Of a DNA stretch of 64,000 bases, positions 12,892 to 27,000 are shown piece by piece. How positions within the stretch are numbered: the first letter of the stretch is position 1; every line of letters begins with the position of its first letter. The position numbers were made by a program, and so were the translations under genes. Where the stretch lies: assembly GCA_013397845.1 (NCBI GenBank), contig VZTG01006780.1, positions 514,079 through 578,078 of the forward strand, written 5' to 3'. Origin of the DNA: Melanocharis versteri. Taxonomy: Eukaryota > Chordata > Aves > Passeriformes > Melanocharitidae. The notes beneath the pieces are model-generated. The model was not told the origin of the DNA and searched no databases. It saw only the letters and a list, made by a program, of their open reading frames with translations.

Positions 12892-14754
12892 TATATATTG
12901 GTTAACATTCATTATAAATAGAACTGTGTTAACTTAAGCAGTAGAAAAATAGCCACTTTCCTGGGAACATGCAAACACAATACGCTCTCACCTAATCTAT
13001 AAAACTTAAAACAACCAAAACCTTTAGCTCTGATTTTCTATAAATATAAATTTCAATTGAAGACTTTCAGCTGATTTAACCATAAAGTATGTTTTTCCAG
13101 TAAAGATATAAAAATCTGTTTGATGCTAGCTATAATTAAGCTCAAACACAGTATGTTTTGGGTTATTTACTTTCAAGTATTTTTCCCACGTGCGCTAAAT
13201 CTAGACACGCTGCATTTTTTTTCTTTTACAGTAAAATATTATTCAGCTCTAAACACTAAAAGCCAAATTACAGGCAATCTGGCATGCTTGCACTGCAGGT
13301 AAAAGGCTCTCCTCTACACTGTTCTTATGTGGGAGGCTGTCCTAATATGGCTATTTGTGCTCCAGATCTTTTGTTCATTGCAAAGCATTATCAAGATTCC
13401 CCTATCGTAAGATTCTTAAGGCCAGAAGAGAAAGTACTACAACCACTTAAGTCTCATCTCATGCTCACTGAAATTCACTCTGAGGTCCCTGCATTCAGCA
13501 CAGTGACTGGTAGCTGGACTAAAACACCTCTCCTGTTACAGCCAAAGAGGTTCCAGCTTCAGAAGTTGAGCGAGATCTTGACATTTTAGTGACTTTTCCC
13601 AAGGGGAAAAAAATTCGGTTCCGTCCGAACCAAATGTGACATTTTTCCTTTTTTCTTGCCATATGAAAAACTGAAAAATTGTTTTGCCCTGAAACATTTC
13701 CTTCTCCTCCAAAGTGCTCCACGTACCAGTTAGAAAAGCAAAAGAAGAAACAGGAGCTATGTTCAAAGGTGATGCTGTTTCTGTTCCTCTGTGCATCCAC
13801 CAGCTCAGCAGAGCACACGCTGGGCTGGACTGTGGGAGGAACAGCACCGAGACCTTCTGCGGAACAGACTTCAACCAACTATTAGGAGAATGCCGTAACG
13901 CTCATGACTGTGCCAGTCACGTGTGGCATATGCTGACTCGTTTTCATTCCATTCCACGCAGCTAAATACCCACTCCTCCCCATTTCAGAAGACTGAAATG
14001 CATCTGTCTTCCTTCCCTACCATCTCATCTCATCCAGAGCTTTGAATTGCTTTTGCTATCTCTCATAAAAGTAGTTCATACAAAAAACAAACGGCATGGA
14101 AGACTCAAGGCACACTCTCTTCAGGACATTTTTCTGGTGATTAGAGGATCTTTTAAGGAAGTAGGAAATTTAAATGTAAATGGCATGGGCAAAGGAGGGA
14201 CTGCACTCTTGGTTTTTCCTTCCTAGAATTATTGTTTGCACCTGCAAGTTACTGGGTAATAGAAGGATGACCTAGATATTCTCCCCCTCCACCAGATCTG
14301 GAGATATTGCTCTGAAAATGTTTTCCAGATTAAGATGCTAGCTATTGGATTAAAACTGTGACTATCAAAAGTGCACATCCCACAATCTGCTGCTGCAAGA
14401 TGGGGCATGCGACTCAATGAGCTGGATGTTAGTGAAGGCCTGGTCTCCTAAAGATGTTCAATGAAATTGCTTGTGCAAGGCTTTCTCTCTGGCATCTCTG
14501 AAAGCGGTACATCTAAATCCTTATCCCTCAACCAAAATGGCCTTATGTTCCCAGCCACATCTTACATTCATTCCCTTTTCCCAGGGTGGCTCCCACATTT
14601 TTCCCAAAAGTCTTTTCTATGTCAGAAGTGATGAATCCTTGTTAAAGTAGCACAGTCTTCCAGCTTTTATATTTTGAGAAAAAAATATGAGGCTTTCTAT
14701 TTCTTATGGTAAGTAGCATAAATGCACCAAAACACCGGTATGGATACCCGTGTA

Positions 14755-15014
14755 TTAATTGTTTAGAGAGCTGTCATTGGAAGTTGGGGACTGGGAATTC
14801 ACAAAAGGCTCGTTTGCCTTCTGATCGTCCTTCATGGAGGCTGCTTGGTCTGAGATGGAAGAGAAGGAGAGTTGGTCGTGTTCCATTATATGCACTTGGT
14901 CCTCTTCCTTGTCCTTCTTCACATAAAACAACTTCCTAAACTTTTTGAGCTCATGGAGTTCACAGAAAGTCTCAAGAACCACCAACATTGCAATAAGGCC
15001 CATCAACAGATAAC
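14755..15014 (-). CDS. KCNK1: KCNK1 exon 3 (end of M4 and cytosolic C-terminus, stop codon)
   Basis: This terminal coding exon completes Cys251 and encodes Tyr252 to Asn336, with a TAA stop at 14757-14755. It supplies the end of M4 (YLLMGLIAMLVVLETF), including Leu261 of the hydrophobic barrier, then the basic post-M4 segment ELKKFRKLFYVKK with Lys274, the debated SUMO-acceptor lysine. The acidic tail EEDQVHIMEHDQLSF follows. Human TWIK-1 has Ile293-Ile294 at the position that reads Ile293-Met294 here. The last about 15 residues differ from the human tail, which is the least conserved part of the protein. The acceptor is a T-rich tract ending in CACTCAG (AG at 15016-15015). Reading upstream of it adds only intronic residues. 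Confidence 0.96.
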
Positions 15015-18000
15015 CTGAGTGGGAAAAAAAGAGTAAAAAACCAATTATTAACAAACCAAGTAGGGCTGGAACAGTTTTGAGCCTGTGACTTTTCTTGCCT
15101 CTGTCATCTCTTACTAGTATGTTAATTTTCTTTATGGCATAATTTCAGAGCTTTGGACTGTGATATCCTTGTTTTTTTCCTTTTTAATTCTATAACCAGC
15201 AAGACCCTACATAAACAGAAAAAGTAATACTAGTAGCTTCAATTCTGTTACAACTGTGCAAGAAAAAAAAGTGTAAAGGTATTAAAAAAACCAGAATATT
15301 AAAATTTACCACATGCACACTCCCCTACTTACATATGACTTCCATGATTAAGTGCCCTTCAAAAGATTTTGATCAAAAGATGGAAAACAAAATTTCACCA
15401 CAATATTCCTACATATTACAAGCAGGAGTAAAAATACGGGAGCTAATTATGGTCATTGGTTATTTCTATCAGTTTAGCACGACAAATCACTTACTATTTC
15501 ATGGAAACTTTGTAATTATTTTCCTCTAAAATTATTAGGCATACAACACCCTAAAAAAACAAAGCAACTAGAAATGTGTACAAACCCAATAAAACCAAAA
15601 TGAAAAATTACTGTAAAATTACTCCTGGAATTTGAAAAACCTGACAGAGTCACTCCATCTTTTGGGGATATTTGCAATGTTTTACTAAGGTACATAGATT
15701 ATTCAAAACTTGAAAGTGTTATTTAAAATATATTACCAATGGCTTTAGCCATGTACTGACTGACCTATTCTTAGAGGTAATAGTCAGCTCTGATAGACTG
15801 AGATTTTGGATATGGAGACCCCTATGACCAGCAGCACACTATGCTCTTTTTTTATTCCTCTCCAAACAAACACATGTATAGTTTAAAGGGAGGTGTTAAA
15901 ATTGATATTTATTATGTCAATGTTTCATTAGATCCCTACTAATCATTACAATTCAATGAGGAGCATGACTACTTAATTTTTATCATTTCAATGAAGTAAA
16001 TCAAGCAGAAGCTAAGCGTGTAACTATTAGCAGAACGCATCTGTCCAACGGCTGAACATTAAATGTGCTGAAAAATCAACACCGATTAATGATTATAATT
16101 TCCATATGGTCACTGTTCTGTTACCTACGGGCAGAAATATTTCACCTGTAGTTACAGATTGTTCACTGGCAGTGACACTCTCCTTTTCCTTCCAGGAGTA
16201 CCGTTAATCAATTTTTTAATACTGGATACTGATCTAAATCAGCACTACAGCTAAAATTTATGAATTGTTTTTAAGCTTTATATCATAACATCAAATGGAA
16301 ACTATGCATTAACACAAGGAAGAACTGTCAAAGCTATATCAATTGAAAAGCATCTATAAATCTCCACTGAGAATTTGTAATTATCTCTAAAACTCAGTAC
16401 AGTTGATTGCCACTTGATTTAGAACAAGAGTTGTGTTCTCCTAAAAATTCTTGAAAAGCCTGTGGTACTCATTAAGGATTTTCTGATGTAGAAGTCCAAA
16501 ATATCTTACAGAAAATTTAGGTTCAGGAGAAAACATTTTATTTGGTTCCTTGAACTATTCACATGAAAAGAAAAAGAATAATTTAAAAGTTACAACCTTA
16601 AAACCTATTGAAATTAGATATTCTAAGGTCATAACTTTGCCTAAAAGCTACTTTTTCCTTTTAGTATTTCCTTTAGTATTTCCTGAAATTTATTTCCTCA
16701 TTGTTCTACAGCTTGAAAAAGCTTTAATCTGAGCCATAATGTTTTCTTCAGATTTTGAGTTTTCAGAACAGCAAGCCTGTAACAAGGCCTTTGCCGTGTG
16801 TGACTTCCCATCCACTTCATCATTTAGCATCCCCAGACCAACTTCGCAGATCAGCAGCTCAATAATTAAAAGCTGCCATTCATAAGATAAACATAACAGG
16901 GAGAGGATGAAATCTGCAATGGCAACAGGCCTAGCAGGATGATAAAACAAAGTGTTTTGTTGGCTAGTTCAAGGCCCTGCTTCAAGGAGTGAAAAAATGT
17001 CTCTTCAGGTGAAACACAAAACCAAGTTAACACTCTTTGCCTAAATCAGGATTGGTGGATCATGCACAGAAGCACATTCAAATGCAGATCAGCCTAAGAA
17101 ATTGACCTGACAAGAAAGGTTTGCTTTGGCTGTTCAGATCTTTTAACTGGTGCCTCTGAGGACACGAAGACTGCTCAGGCTGAAGCTGTATCAGAAATGG
17201 CAATGCTTCAAAACACTGTAGCTGGAAAATATTGCCCTCAGCATACATTTACTCAGAATACCAACATAAAGGTAATTTTTTTCTTAAAAAGCTTCACTTT
17301 CTTAGAATCACTGATCACCATGATTTCTTCTGTGTCAAATATAATGAAACAAATTTAGCATTCATGGTCTTGCTTTGCTATCATCTCAGTCTACTTGTCC
17401 GTCTTTGACAGCTGGTGTGCACCAGTGCCAGCTTCGGCTACCTTCTGTTACAGCTGGAGTCAGAAACTTTGCTGTTCTGCCTCATTTTCTACTGCTTCTT
17501 GATTCATCTCTGTCCACCTGTCATCTCACCTTACGAGATTACTTTAGGTTACACAGATCTTCTTGGCTCTGTGATGCACTGAAATGCGAGCCCAAGATGC
17601 TCTCAACCATTTTCATAATAGTTATGTGAGGGTTTTTTTTCTACTATTAATAAGACAGTAAATAGCTGTGGTTAGAATAATGGAATTCTAGTTCTAGCTT
17701 TTTCTTTCTTAACTAAGAAAATTGACCTTACTTAACATTTTCCTCTTTACAGAGCTACCTAAATTAATGCCCAGTTTGCTAGCTGACAAATGATCATTAT
17801 TCACAGAATGGAGAGAAGTCTGATTGTCAGTTTGATGTTGATTTTTTTTTTTTTAAATATAAAATGCCTTTTACTTAGCTGGTTAGTTTGACACTTACAC
17901 GTAATTCCAATTTTATACAGCTCTCGGAATTTTTGATTGTAGCCTTCTCCTGGCACATAGTCTCCGAGGCCAATGGTGCTCAGGGAAATGAAACAAAAAT

Positions 18001-21000
18001 AAAAAGACTCCAAAAAATTCCAGTCATCTTCCAGGACAGAAAATATTGCTGCTGGGATTAAGAAGAAGCAGGAGACAGTGATAAACCCGAGGACCATAGC
18101 ATGGATGATTGCAACGACCTGCTTGGAGAAGCCCCAGCGAATGTGGAAGTAGAGCACCGGCCGCCTGGTGACGTACACAATGATGCGCTGCACCACGGCC
18201 GTCAGGAACAGCAGCGTGAACGGGATCCCGATGACTGAGTAGATGATGCAGAAGGCCTTTCCTCCATCAGATAAAGGCACTGTGTGTCCATAACCTGGGA
18301 CAAAGCAGAGGAGGCATGGGTTGAGTTAAAGGTAGGAGCTCAGGTACCAGTCTGATATTGGCTATACTGAGTGAGAAGAACAAGCTGCACTATCACTAAT
18401 TCTGAATTCTGCTATTCTTGACAAATGCTGTTCAAAGGTCTGTTTTAAGCAGGTGAACAAAACTCAGTATTAGCCATGAGCAAGTAAACCCAAATATTTT
18501 TGTATTTCAAAATTGTGAACATCATTGTATAAATGCTCATTTCGGAGAAGGAAAAAAGGCCTAGTCAGTAGTGGAAGCTGATGCCAGGAAATTTGTATTT
18601 GATTCTGGTTTTCTTGCTGAACTTTTAATTTAATTTTATACAGTGATGTAACTTCTTCTACTCACCCTGTAAACTGGAATAATACATATTTCAGAAACAT
18701 TTTCCTACATCTACAGTAGTAACACACTAACACCTCTTGTGAATATCAATTAAATTACATAGAAGTACTATAATTGACATTCCATGATATCTAATTCCAT
18801 GCTTCCGCAGATTATAATCCACCAAGGGTATCTAAAAGCAGAACAAACATTTTTCACAGCAAAACTCCAAGGGTCTAGCCACTGTGGCTAGATTTTTGCC
18901 TCACCATTTACACAGCAGAAGGATTAACAATGATGTGTTCAGAGTACAGGAATGGATCCCCTGGTGCAGGGGCTGATCACAGCCAGCAATCCCAATGTCA
19001 CAAACCTGTGCAATTGTACTTGTACCCAGTGCAAGTGGCTAGGCTGCCAAAGCACACTCTGACAGACAGCACTTGGTTCTAAATGTAAGTCAGCACAGAA
19101 AGGAACAGTAAATCCAGTATAAACCAGGAATGCTTTCTTCTGTTTGCCAACCAAAAGAAAAACCAAACCAACAAAACCACCAAAAGAAGAAAAGAGTATT
19201 ATGTTTTCATTGCAGCCAGGAAAAGGAAATCTCTTGAAATGTAGTCTGGGCAGCCTTTACACTGATATCAAACAAAGCAAGTGCAGGCAGGCCCTACCAA
19301 TTCTGCAGCCTCAGATCAGCCAGCTCATTTGGGTTATATTACTGCTGTACAGCAAGGCATTTTCCAGAGCTACTGCAACTAGCTATCTTGAGCAGTCCAG
19401 GCAGAACACACAGTGAACTCAGGGTTATGCTGCTTCTGATTTCTGAACTGGACTCACTCCGCACCTCCCCAGTCTGCCCAGGGCAGCACTAGACAGGGCA
19501 GACCTTGCATGAGGCCTCCTGGGAACCCTCTGCCTGCTCTCCTGTGAAACTGTCCTGCAAGTCCCTTCAAGTTTTACATGAACAAAAGAGATTTCTTCTC
19601 TACTTTGATGGATTTAATAATAGACTCATTGCTTTTTAAGTTTTCCAGAGGAGTAAATATAAAATAACATTTCCTTTTCTTAAGATGCATAGAGACACTT
19701 CCAGACAATGAGAGGCAGGCAAAACGTCTTATCACTACAATGTACAAAGTCTTGTAGAAGAAACACATGAGGTGTAATTTCTCTGTGTTAGCTAGCCCGA
19801 CAGGAAATTTCAGTTGTACTTGAATTTTAATGATATTATGAATAATTTACCCAAGCTCAGTCTTTTGAGCCCTGGAAAATCGTATTAATTAATGGCTTTT
19901 TTCCTGCTCACCTTCTGTTTGCTTTATCCGCTTTGAGATAAGAGGATCAGAACTGCACAGAGCAGTTCAATCAGATTTGTGAAGTTGTAGAGAAGTGTTC
20001 TGCTCTGTGCCTAATAATGCTGGAGATTTGACTGGCATTTCTGACTACCACCAAACTGACACTTTCTTGGCCCTATCAGAACCCTTGGATCTTGCATCCA
20101 CCAGGGCATATCCCATCACTTCATGTGTGAAACTATGACTGAGCATGACTTAACATTTTATCCACACTCATTTTCAAGTGACACTTTACTGCCCAGTTGC
20201 CCTGGGGCTCTTCCATCATCCTTATTGCCTTAATTAATGCTGTATCTTTAGTAAACTCAGTTGCTTCCCTCTTACAGATCATTTAAGAATAAGTCGAACA
20301 GCACAAGCCCAACACAGATCTACAAGGAACACCACTTGTGACATTCCCTAGGGGAATGAACAAATCATTCCTTCAAGAACTAACCATTTCTCCTACTCTG
20401 CTATCTTTCCATATCTCACATCCATACAAGCCCCAGTTACTTAGTTTTCCTGAAAATATTTTGTGAGATAATCAACTGCAAGTTTGGCAGAGAAGAAGAG
20501 TGTTTTGAGTATATCATAGGGTAATTAAAACTGATCCATGTGACACAAATACAAAAGAAGGCAGCTGCACTGCTCCATCACATCAAGGTGTCTTCAGTAA
20601 AGCAGAACTATGTTATCTGAGTAAGCTGCAGATCAGACCGCATTTGGAATAATCTACCTCATGCTGTATATCCATGCTTAAAGAATGCAAGCATATTGGA
20701 AGAAGAACAGAAAAAGGTTACTGAAACCAGCACGAGAATAGAGACTTTTTCATGAAAGGAAGATAAAAGGATTGACTTTCTCAGCACAACTGAATGGAGG
20801 TTGAAAAGTGACAGAGTATCTCCCTGTTAAGGCATCAGCATACAACTACCACAAAAAATAAACGCTTTAGATGAAGAATAGTAATAGTGGCACAAAAAAA
20901 AAAAGTTTGATATAACATGAATACATCTAGAAATTAGAAGGATTTTAAGCTTCAGAGAAGAGTTTTGGAGCAGGCATCCACTTCCAGAACCCAGTAAAAA

Positions 21001-24000
21001 ACCCTAAACACCTATGTTGAAATGGAGCCTGATGAAGCTTGGTAACTTTATGGATGGTGCAGGAACATGAAGCTACACATGACAAGCAGAAATTGAGCTT
21101 GCAGACCTAGGAAGTCCCTTGCAAACTCCAAGTTCCTAAATTTAACTTACATTTGCACTGTACAGTGAATCCAAGCTTTCATCAATTTAAACACAAATGT
21201 CTGTAGCACGCATAAAAACAACAGTATCTGACACATTTGTCGGATCATTACGCACAGAGCAGTTTGATGGTGGTTTAATTCCAGCCTCTGTGCTGACCCA
21301 GGCAGCAATAAACTCATTTCTTGGATTGGAGGAGGGATTCTGTTACTTCTCTGATACTTCTCTCGTAATTCCTTCTGAAGGACAGAAACTACAGCTACGT
21401 AGTACGCACCTAAGCTCAGAGGAAGTGCGTCTGGAGGAACACTCTGCTCCCCAGCTCCTACCAGTAACAGGAACTATCATACTAAAGAGCATTGACACTT
21501 TCAGACTGAGGAGAGAATATACGCTCCACTCAACCATCAGCAGTAAGATGACATCTTCCAAAAGCAATGAATGAGTGATCAGTGTTTGAGAAAGAGAGTC
21601 ACTGCTTGGGAATGATTATACAGAAAATCTTGAACTGAAACAGTCACAATTTATGAGGCTATGGCAAATGGGGAAGAAAAGGATTCCTATTTTTCCCCCA
21701 TATGCAATGGCTTTTATGTAACTTTTCTTGACATTGCCTATAATCTTAGTTGTCACTGTACAAAAGGTGTAATGAAAACACCCCAAACCAACACAGCCAT
21801 ACTTTTAAAAGAGAGGAAATTACGGATCCAAGGCACAAGATACTCCATTGTCTGCTTTCAGACGCTTGCGCTCTATTGCCTCCCATCTCTGCTCCTGCAC
21901 CGGTTTGTATTTCTTTGTACTGTGTCCTCTTAAGGGAGGTGCATGTGCCCACTCACCTTTTTCAGTGGAAACCACCATGATCAGAAGCATTACAGCTGCA
22001 ATCCTAAGGTATTATTTTTGCTATGAGAAAAGGATGCTCACCAAAAGGGGACTACTTATGAAGACATTTTTTGATTCTACCAAGGACACTTGCTTTGGGT
22101 GACCAGAATTAAATCATCCATGCAGCATGTCTGATAACTGCATTACTGATTATGATGAAAAACAATATTTATTGAATGCTATATTTTCATATGATGAAAA
22201 TATCAGATAACAATCACCCATTTAAAAGCACTGACCTTCGAAAAATCAAACCCTCAGATAACCTGTCCGAGCACTGTTACTCAACAGTGACACTGAAGAT
22301 AAAGGATATCACTCAAAAATAATCCCTTCTATTGTCTATTCATAGTTTAGAGGTACTATTCCTTCAAAAAAAGAAATAATGGAAAAGAATGCATTCAAGA
22401 CCAGCAAAATTTGCCAAATGGAATAAGATCAATGATCCATCTAGCTCAATGTCTTGAGATACTGGATTGATTACACAAAGAGTAAAACCCCACAAGATGT
22501 TGACAGTTGTGCTCCACTTCTGTTTACACATGGGGATGCTTTCCTTAGAAGTCATTTATTCTCTTACGACTTGAAGGATTTCTACTACTATATGCTTATA
22601 TAAATATACAAAATGTCTTTACCTGTTCTCATGCAATTCTGAATATTGTCACAAAAGTGACAACAAACAAAAGTGTTTATTTTTAGAAATAATTTAAAAG
22701 ACTTTAATCTTTTTACATTTACTTTGGTGCTGAGTTATACAGGTCAATGATGTGTTCAATAAAAAATTTTCCACTTGCTGTACTTCAAGTTAGTCTTCTG
22801 CTCTTACATCTTTCTAAAAAGGCTCAGTCATGACTTTTCTACACTTCTCAGTCAGTTGTATCCCTTTTGTGCAAGTTCCTCTTTCAGTTGTTTTCTCTTC
22901 TGTCTTACCCGTGACTAATTGCTCCTGTTAGATCACTTTGTAGATAAACACACAGAATTGGCCATTATATTGCATGTAAGATATATTTTCTTCCTCCATT
23001 TTTATATACACCATCAGACTGTGTTTTCCGGAGTCTCTAGGTAGCTTCCAACAATGTCCAATTCATAAGATCCTGTGTCAAACCCAGCATTGCCTTTGAG
23101 CATTTCACACTCTTCCATCCTCTGTTAGCTTGGCACTTGTTGGCACTGGGTGTTTTCTCCTCTCATCCATCTCAGACACTGCTTTGACTAATCTAAGCAG
23201 TTGTGTATCATCACTGCTTTGTCTCTTCATAGTTCAGTGTCTCCTGCAGCTCATTAATGAGTTCTTCTGTGTTAAGAGGCAGTGGTTGCCTTACAGGTCT
23301 TTCAGGACCCTGAATTGAGCATTTAATGCCTGAGTACAGAGGTGCCATGATTCAGCCTAGACTTCCATACAAATCCCCAGGTGATGCCCCAAAGGGTGGA
23401 TGTTTGAATGGTAGAGATGGATCTGACATCAAGTGAGGCAAGTAACAGGCAAACAGAAGTGCTACAGCCCTCAGGAAGCTTCCCCCAGCCAGCCTCTCCC
23501 AGGCTACGGGGATGAAGCCTGGCAGGTGTGTATCAGGCTGCAGCACTGCCTCTCTCTTCCATTGCCTATTCACAGTTTAGAGGTACTATTCCTTCTACGA
23601 CAGGTTTTGTCAAGCCACAGCTCCCCCTGGCCCCAGGGGACCTGCTGCAACACCACCAGCCCTGTCTAGCACCGCTGAGATTCTCAGGGCGTGGAGAGGG
23701 TTGTGTTCAGCAGATCCAGTGTCCTCCCCAACACACCCATTCAGGCGGCAGAATCACACCACTCAATGTGGCAGCAGAACACAGCAAGGGATGTGCTCAT
23801 CCCTGTGCTGGTCTGAGTCAGTGTCCTTGAAGAGAAGTCAGACCTTTAAGTCAGCTCATAATCTCAAAATGCCCCAATAAATTCAGTGCATCATGTACTA
23901 TGTATTTTTAAGTTATGCAAAAATCTTTAATTCATCCCAAGCATAACATGACTCACTGGAGTATGGTGAAGATGGTCAATGATAATATTTGCATAATTTC

Positions 24001-27000
24001 TAGACTTTTATTTTTATAAGCCTTTGACGTTTTCCAGTATGTTTAACAGCGAAATACATCCGTCTTCATAACTGGTCTATTATCTTCCAAGATGAAAAGG
24101 AAATGTCAGGTGATGGTAGATCTGTGCAGTAAGAGAGATCACTTTGGTTGCTGCTATGCTTTTCCTTTCAATAGAAAAGAATAGTTTGAGACCTAGTTTT
24201 ATGAAGAAAGATGTATTTCACTGTTAAACACTTTGGAAAAGTTCCCCAACACAGTTTTGCTAAACAAATCAGAGAACTTTGATTTCTAGCAAGGCTGAGA
24301 TACACTACCCTATATTGCAGACAGGAGGAGGAAAAATTCCGCTATGACAGGCATTTTTAAGCAGAGGAAATCCATTTGGAAGTTACATTTTGCTACCTCC
24401 TCAGCTGAGTTAATGGAACTGATTTTGAGTGCATTAGAAGATGGAAGAGGAAGAGGTGCCGTAAACTAAATTGATAAAATAATCTGTTTAAAGAAAAAAA
24501 AAGGAGAGGGAAAATGATGATGAGGAGATTTGTTTGAAACCTAGTTCATTTCACTAATGAAAGTTTACTATGCAGCCCTCAAAGACCTGCACTGGCACAA
24601 TTAGAGACAGGATGAAGGGTGTGGCAGAAACCTCCTAAACCAGTTTTGCCACTAAAGAAAACAGTCATTAGGTTCATTCTCACACAGCACCAGTAAAGGT
24701 GATTTAAAAGTGATTTAGACTTCAAGCTGAGGTGATTTAGTATGGTGCTGATCCAGCTCTCTTCAACAATAATATACCCCTCAAACCTCACTAGAATAAA
24801 AGTAGTAAAACAATATTTAAATTAATTTAACCATGAAGATTAGATCTTCTTCATAGCAGTATCTCACCTAATCACTTTTTAGAATAGAATTGTTTTGTTT
24901 TGCCAATTTCCAGAGTCAAGGGGCTTCTTCCAAAAGTACCAACCAACCAACCAACCAACCAAAACTACAAAGAGATTCCAACACACTGATTCACATGCAT
25001 CTCTTAACGGTACTCGGTTTTGATTCCTTCTGAGACTGTTCTTTGCTGCCACTAGTTACCAAAGTCAAAGACTGCTAATTCTTCAGAATCAGTGTCCTGC
25101 CAGCTAGGTTTGGACTTGCCCTGGAAAGGATCATGTTCATACAATCAGCTCACAAATGTCACCTGCTGCACCAAGAAAAGCTGAAATGGCTTTTAACACA
25201 GTCAGTTTAGTAATAAATACTAAATAATAAACAAATACTCGTATGAGTAATTTGGCTGACTGTCAGAAATATCTGAACCAGAGAAAAAAGATATGGATAT
25301 ATTCGCTTCTATGGTCGAAGCCAGTTTCAAAATCAATTTCTACCAGAACAGCTGTGTGTCAGAACACTTATATCTTGCAAAGCATACAAAGTCTGCCTTG
25401 TCTGTTCCTGCACAGGAAGCAATATTTCACCTGCCCAGAGAAACTGCATCCACAGATGCTGGGAAAAGGGGATGCTAATGAACCAAACTGGGGAAAATGT
25501 TTGTATGAGGACAAGGCATACTTTCACACTTTATTCATATTTATGTAAAGAAGAACAGCTTGCTCTACAGTCTTATATTTGGTATTGTTTAAATTGGCCA
25601 TGGATTTGTATGAGTGCTAGCAAAACACTGATGTTCACTTCCTGTTCTTATATATTCTGGGTCAGCTTAAATAACCGGTGTGAAAGTGGGTTTACTGTGT
25701 ATGGACATGCAACACATCCTCATTCAGAAATCATGGTGACCAGTAATAATAAAAAAAAAATCCAACATATTATGCTGGTAGCAGACGTAGTAATGCTTCC
25801 AGTTTCCTGAGTATGTTTTTAGTCCTCTAAAAAGCCTTCCTGCAATAAGCCCATCCCAACTCTATGTTTTCTCTGGGGGTCCTACATGAAGAGATAGCAA
25901 AGGCTCTTATTGACTGGGACCTTTGAACAGTTCTGGTGGAAAATAATTATCCATATAAAAACACATTAAAAGTTTAGTATTTAACAAATAATTTGTGTAT
26001 ATATAATTTTTAAATAAATGTAATAAGCCCTTAGAACTTAACATATAAATATTTAAAACTAAACTAAAACTGTGAAAGTGTTTTATGTATCCCATAATAA
26101 TTATCATTACTGTTTATATTCTTTTCAGTTATTTCAAAATTATCGTGCTGCCAAAGCAGAATGAAAATATTTCCTTGCCCTAAAAATGCCCACCTTAAGT
26201 AAAAAATACAAGCCAGCCAGTGAACATGAATGGAAAGGTAGAAAAGAATGATCTGACAGAGGCAGTGTGCAACACAGCAGCATCCACATGCCACCTGCAA
26301 CATCACTCCCTAACCCATCCTTTCAGGTATTCATGTACATTGATGAGCTCCCCACAAAACCTCTCTTCTCCAGGCTCAGCAGTCCCAGTCTCTCCCAACC
26401 CTCACGGGAGAGATGCTCCAGTCCCTTCATCACCTTAGCAGCTCTTGGATGGACTCTCCGCAATAGCTCCATGTTTTTTTTTGCACTGGGGAGTGCAGAA
26501 CTGGAGCCAGCCCTCCAGGTGTGGCATCACCAGTGCTGAGCAGAGGGGAAGGATCCTCTCCCTCAGCCTGCTGGCCGCACTCCTGGTGCAGCCCAGGACA
26601 CCACCAGCCCTCTCTGCCGTCTGGGCGTGCTGCTGGCTCGCCTGCCCCCATCAATTATGCAAGGAAAACTGAAAGTGCATTAAGTGTTTTCAAATGAGTC
26701 AAACAAGCAGGATCAGGATACAGCCATATATTATGTATCTATTCATTTTCTTAACTAGAGAAAAATTACTGAGCCATTTATTTATAACAAGAAGTCCTAT
26801 TTTTTTTGCTATTGTAAGACCATTTACATTTTTCTAGAGATACATGCTGTCCTCTTCTGCAGCTTAGTGTTCCTGTGAACTCTCAAGTTCCAAAAAACAT
26901 TTCATAATTCCAAAATTATGGCACAGAAATTCTTACATTATTTATGTTTACCATTAACCAATTTCCATGATCTCCAGGGAATATTTTCTTCTCAGCTAGG

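Larger units (their letters stand above)
12425..14754 (-). other. KCNK1: KCNK1 3' untranslated region (inferred extent)
   Basis: From the TAA stop the transcript probably continues about 2.3 kb to a poly(A) signal at 12449-12444. The segment 12430-13260 is strongly AT-rich, with AUUUA motifs and two UGUACAUA motifs on the transcript strand, a composition common in long 3' UTRs. I see no splice sites or open frame that would argue for a further exon. The extent is inferred from the signal, not from transcript data. An alternative AATAAA at 12179-12174 could extend it by about 270 nt. Confidence 0.6.

Noticed and set aside
15015..15054. Methionine-started extension upstream of exon 3
   Set aside because: It lies in the polypyrimidine tract and acceptor of intron 2. 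Protein similarity begins exactly after the AG.
17801..17898. Extension of the exon 2 open frame beyond the donor
   Set aside because: The consensus GTAAGT donor at 17898 and exact phase agreement with exon 3 show that this is intron 2.
21197..21574. 125-codon open frame in intron 1, next to the old CR1
   Set aside because: It does not match LINE reverse transcriptase or any other family I recognise, and has no supporting splice sites.
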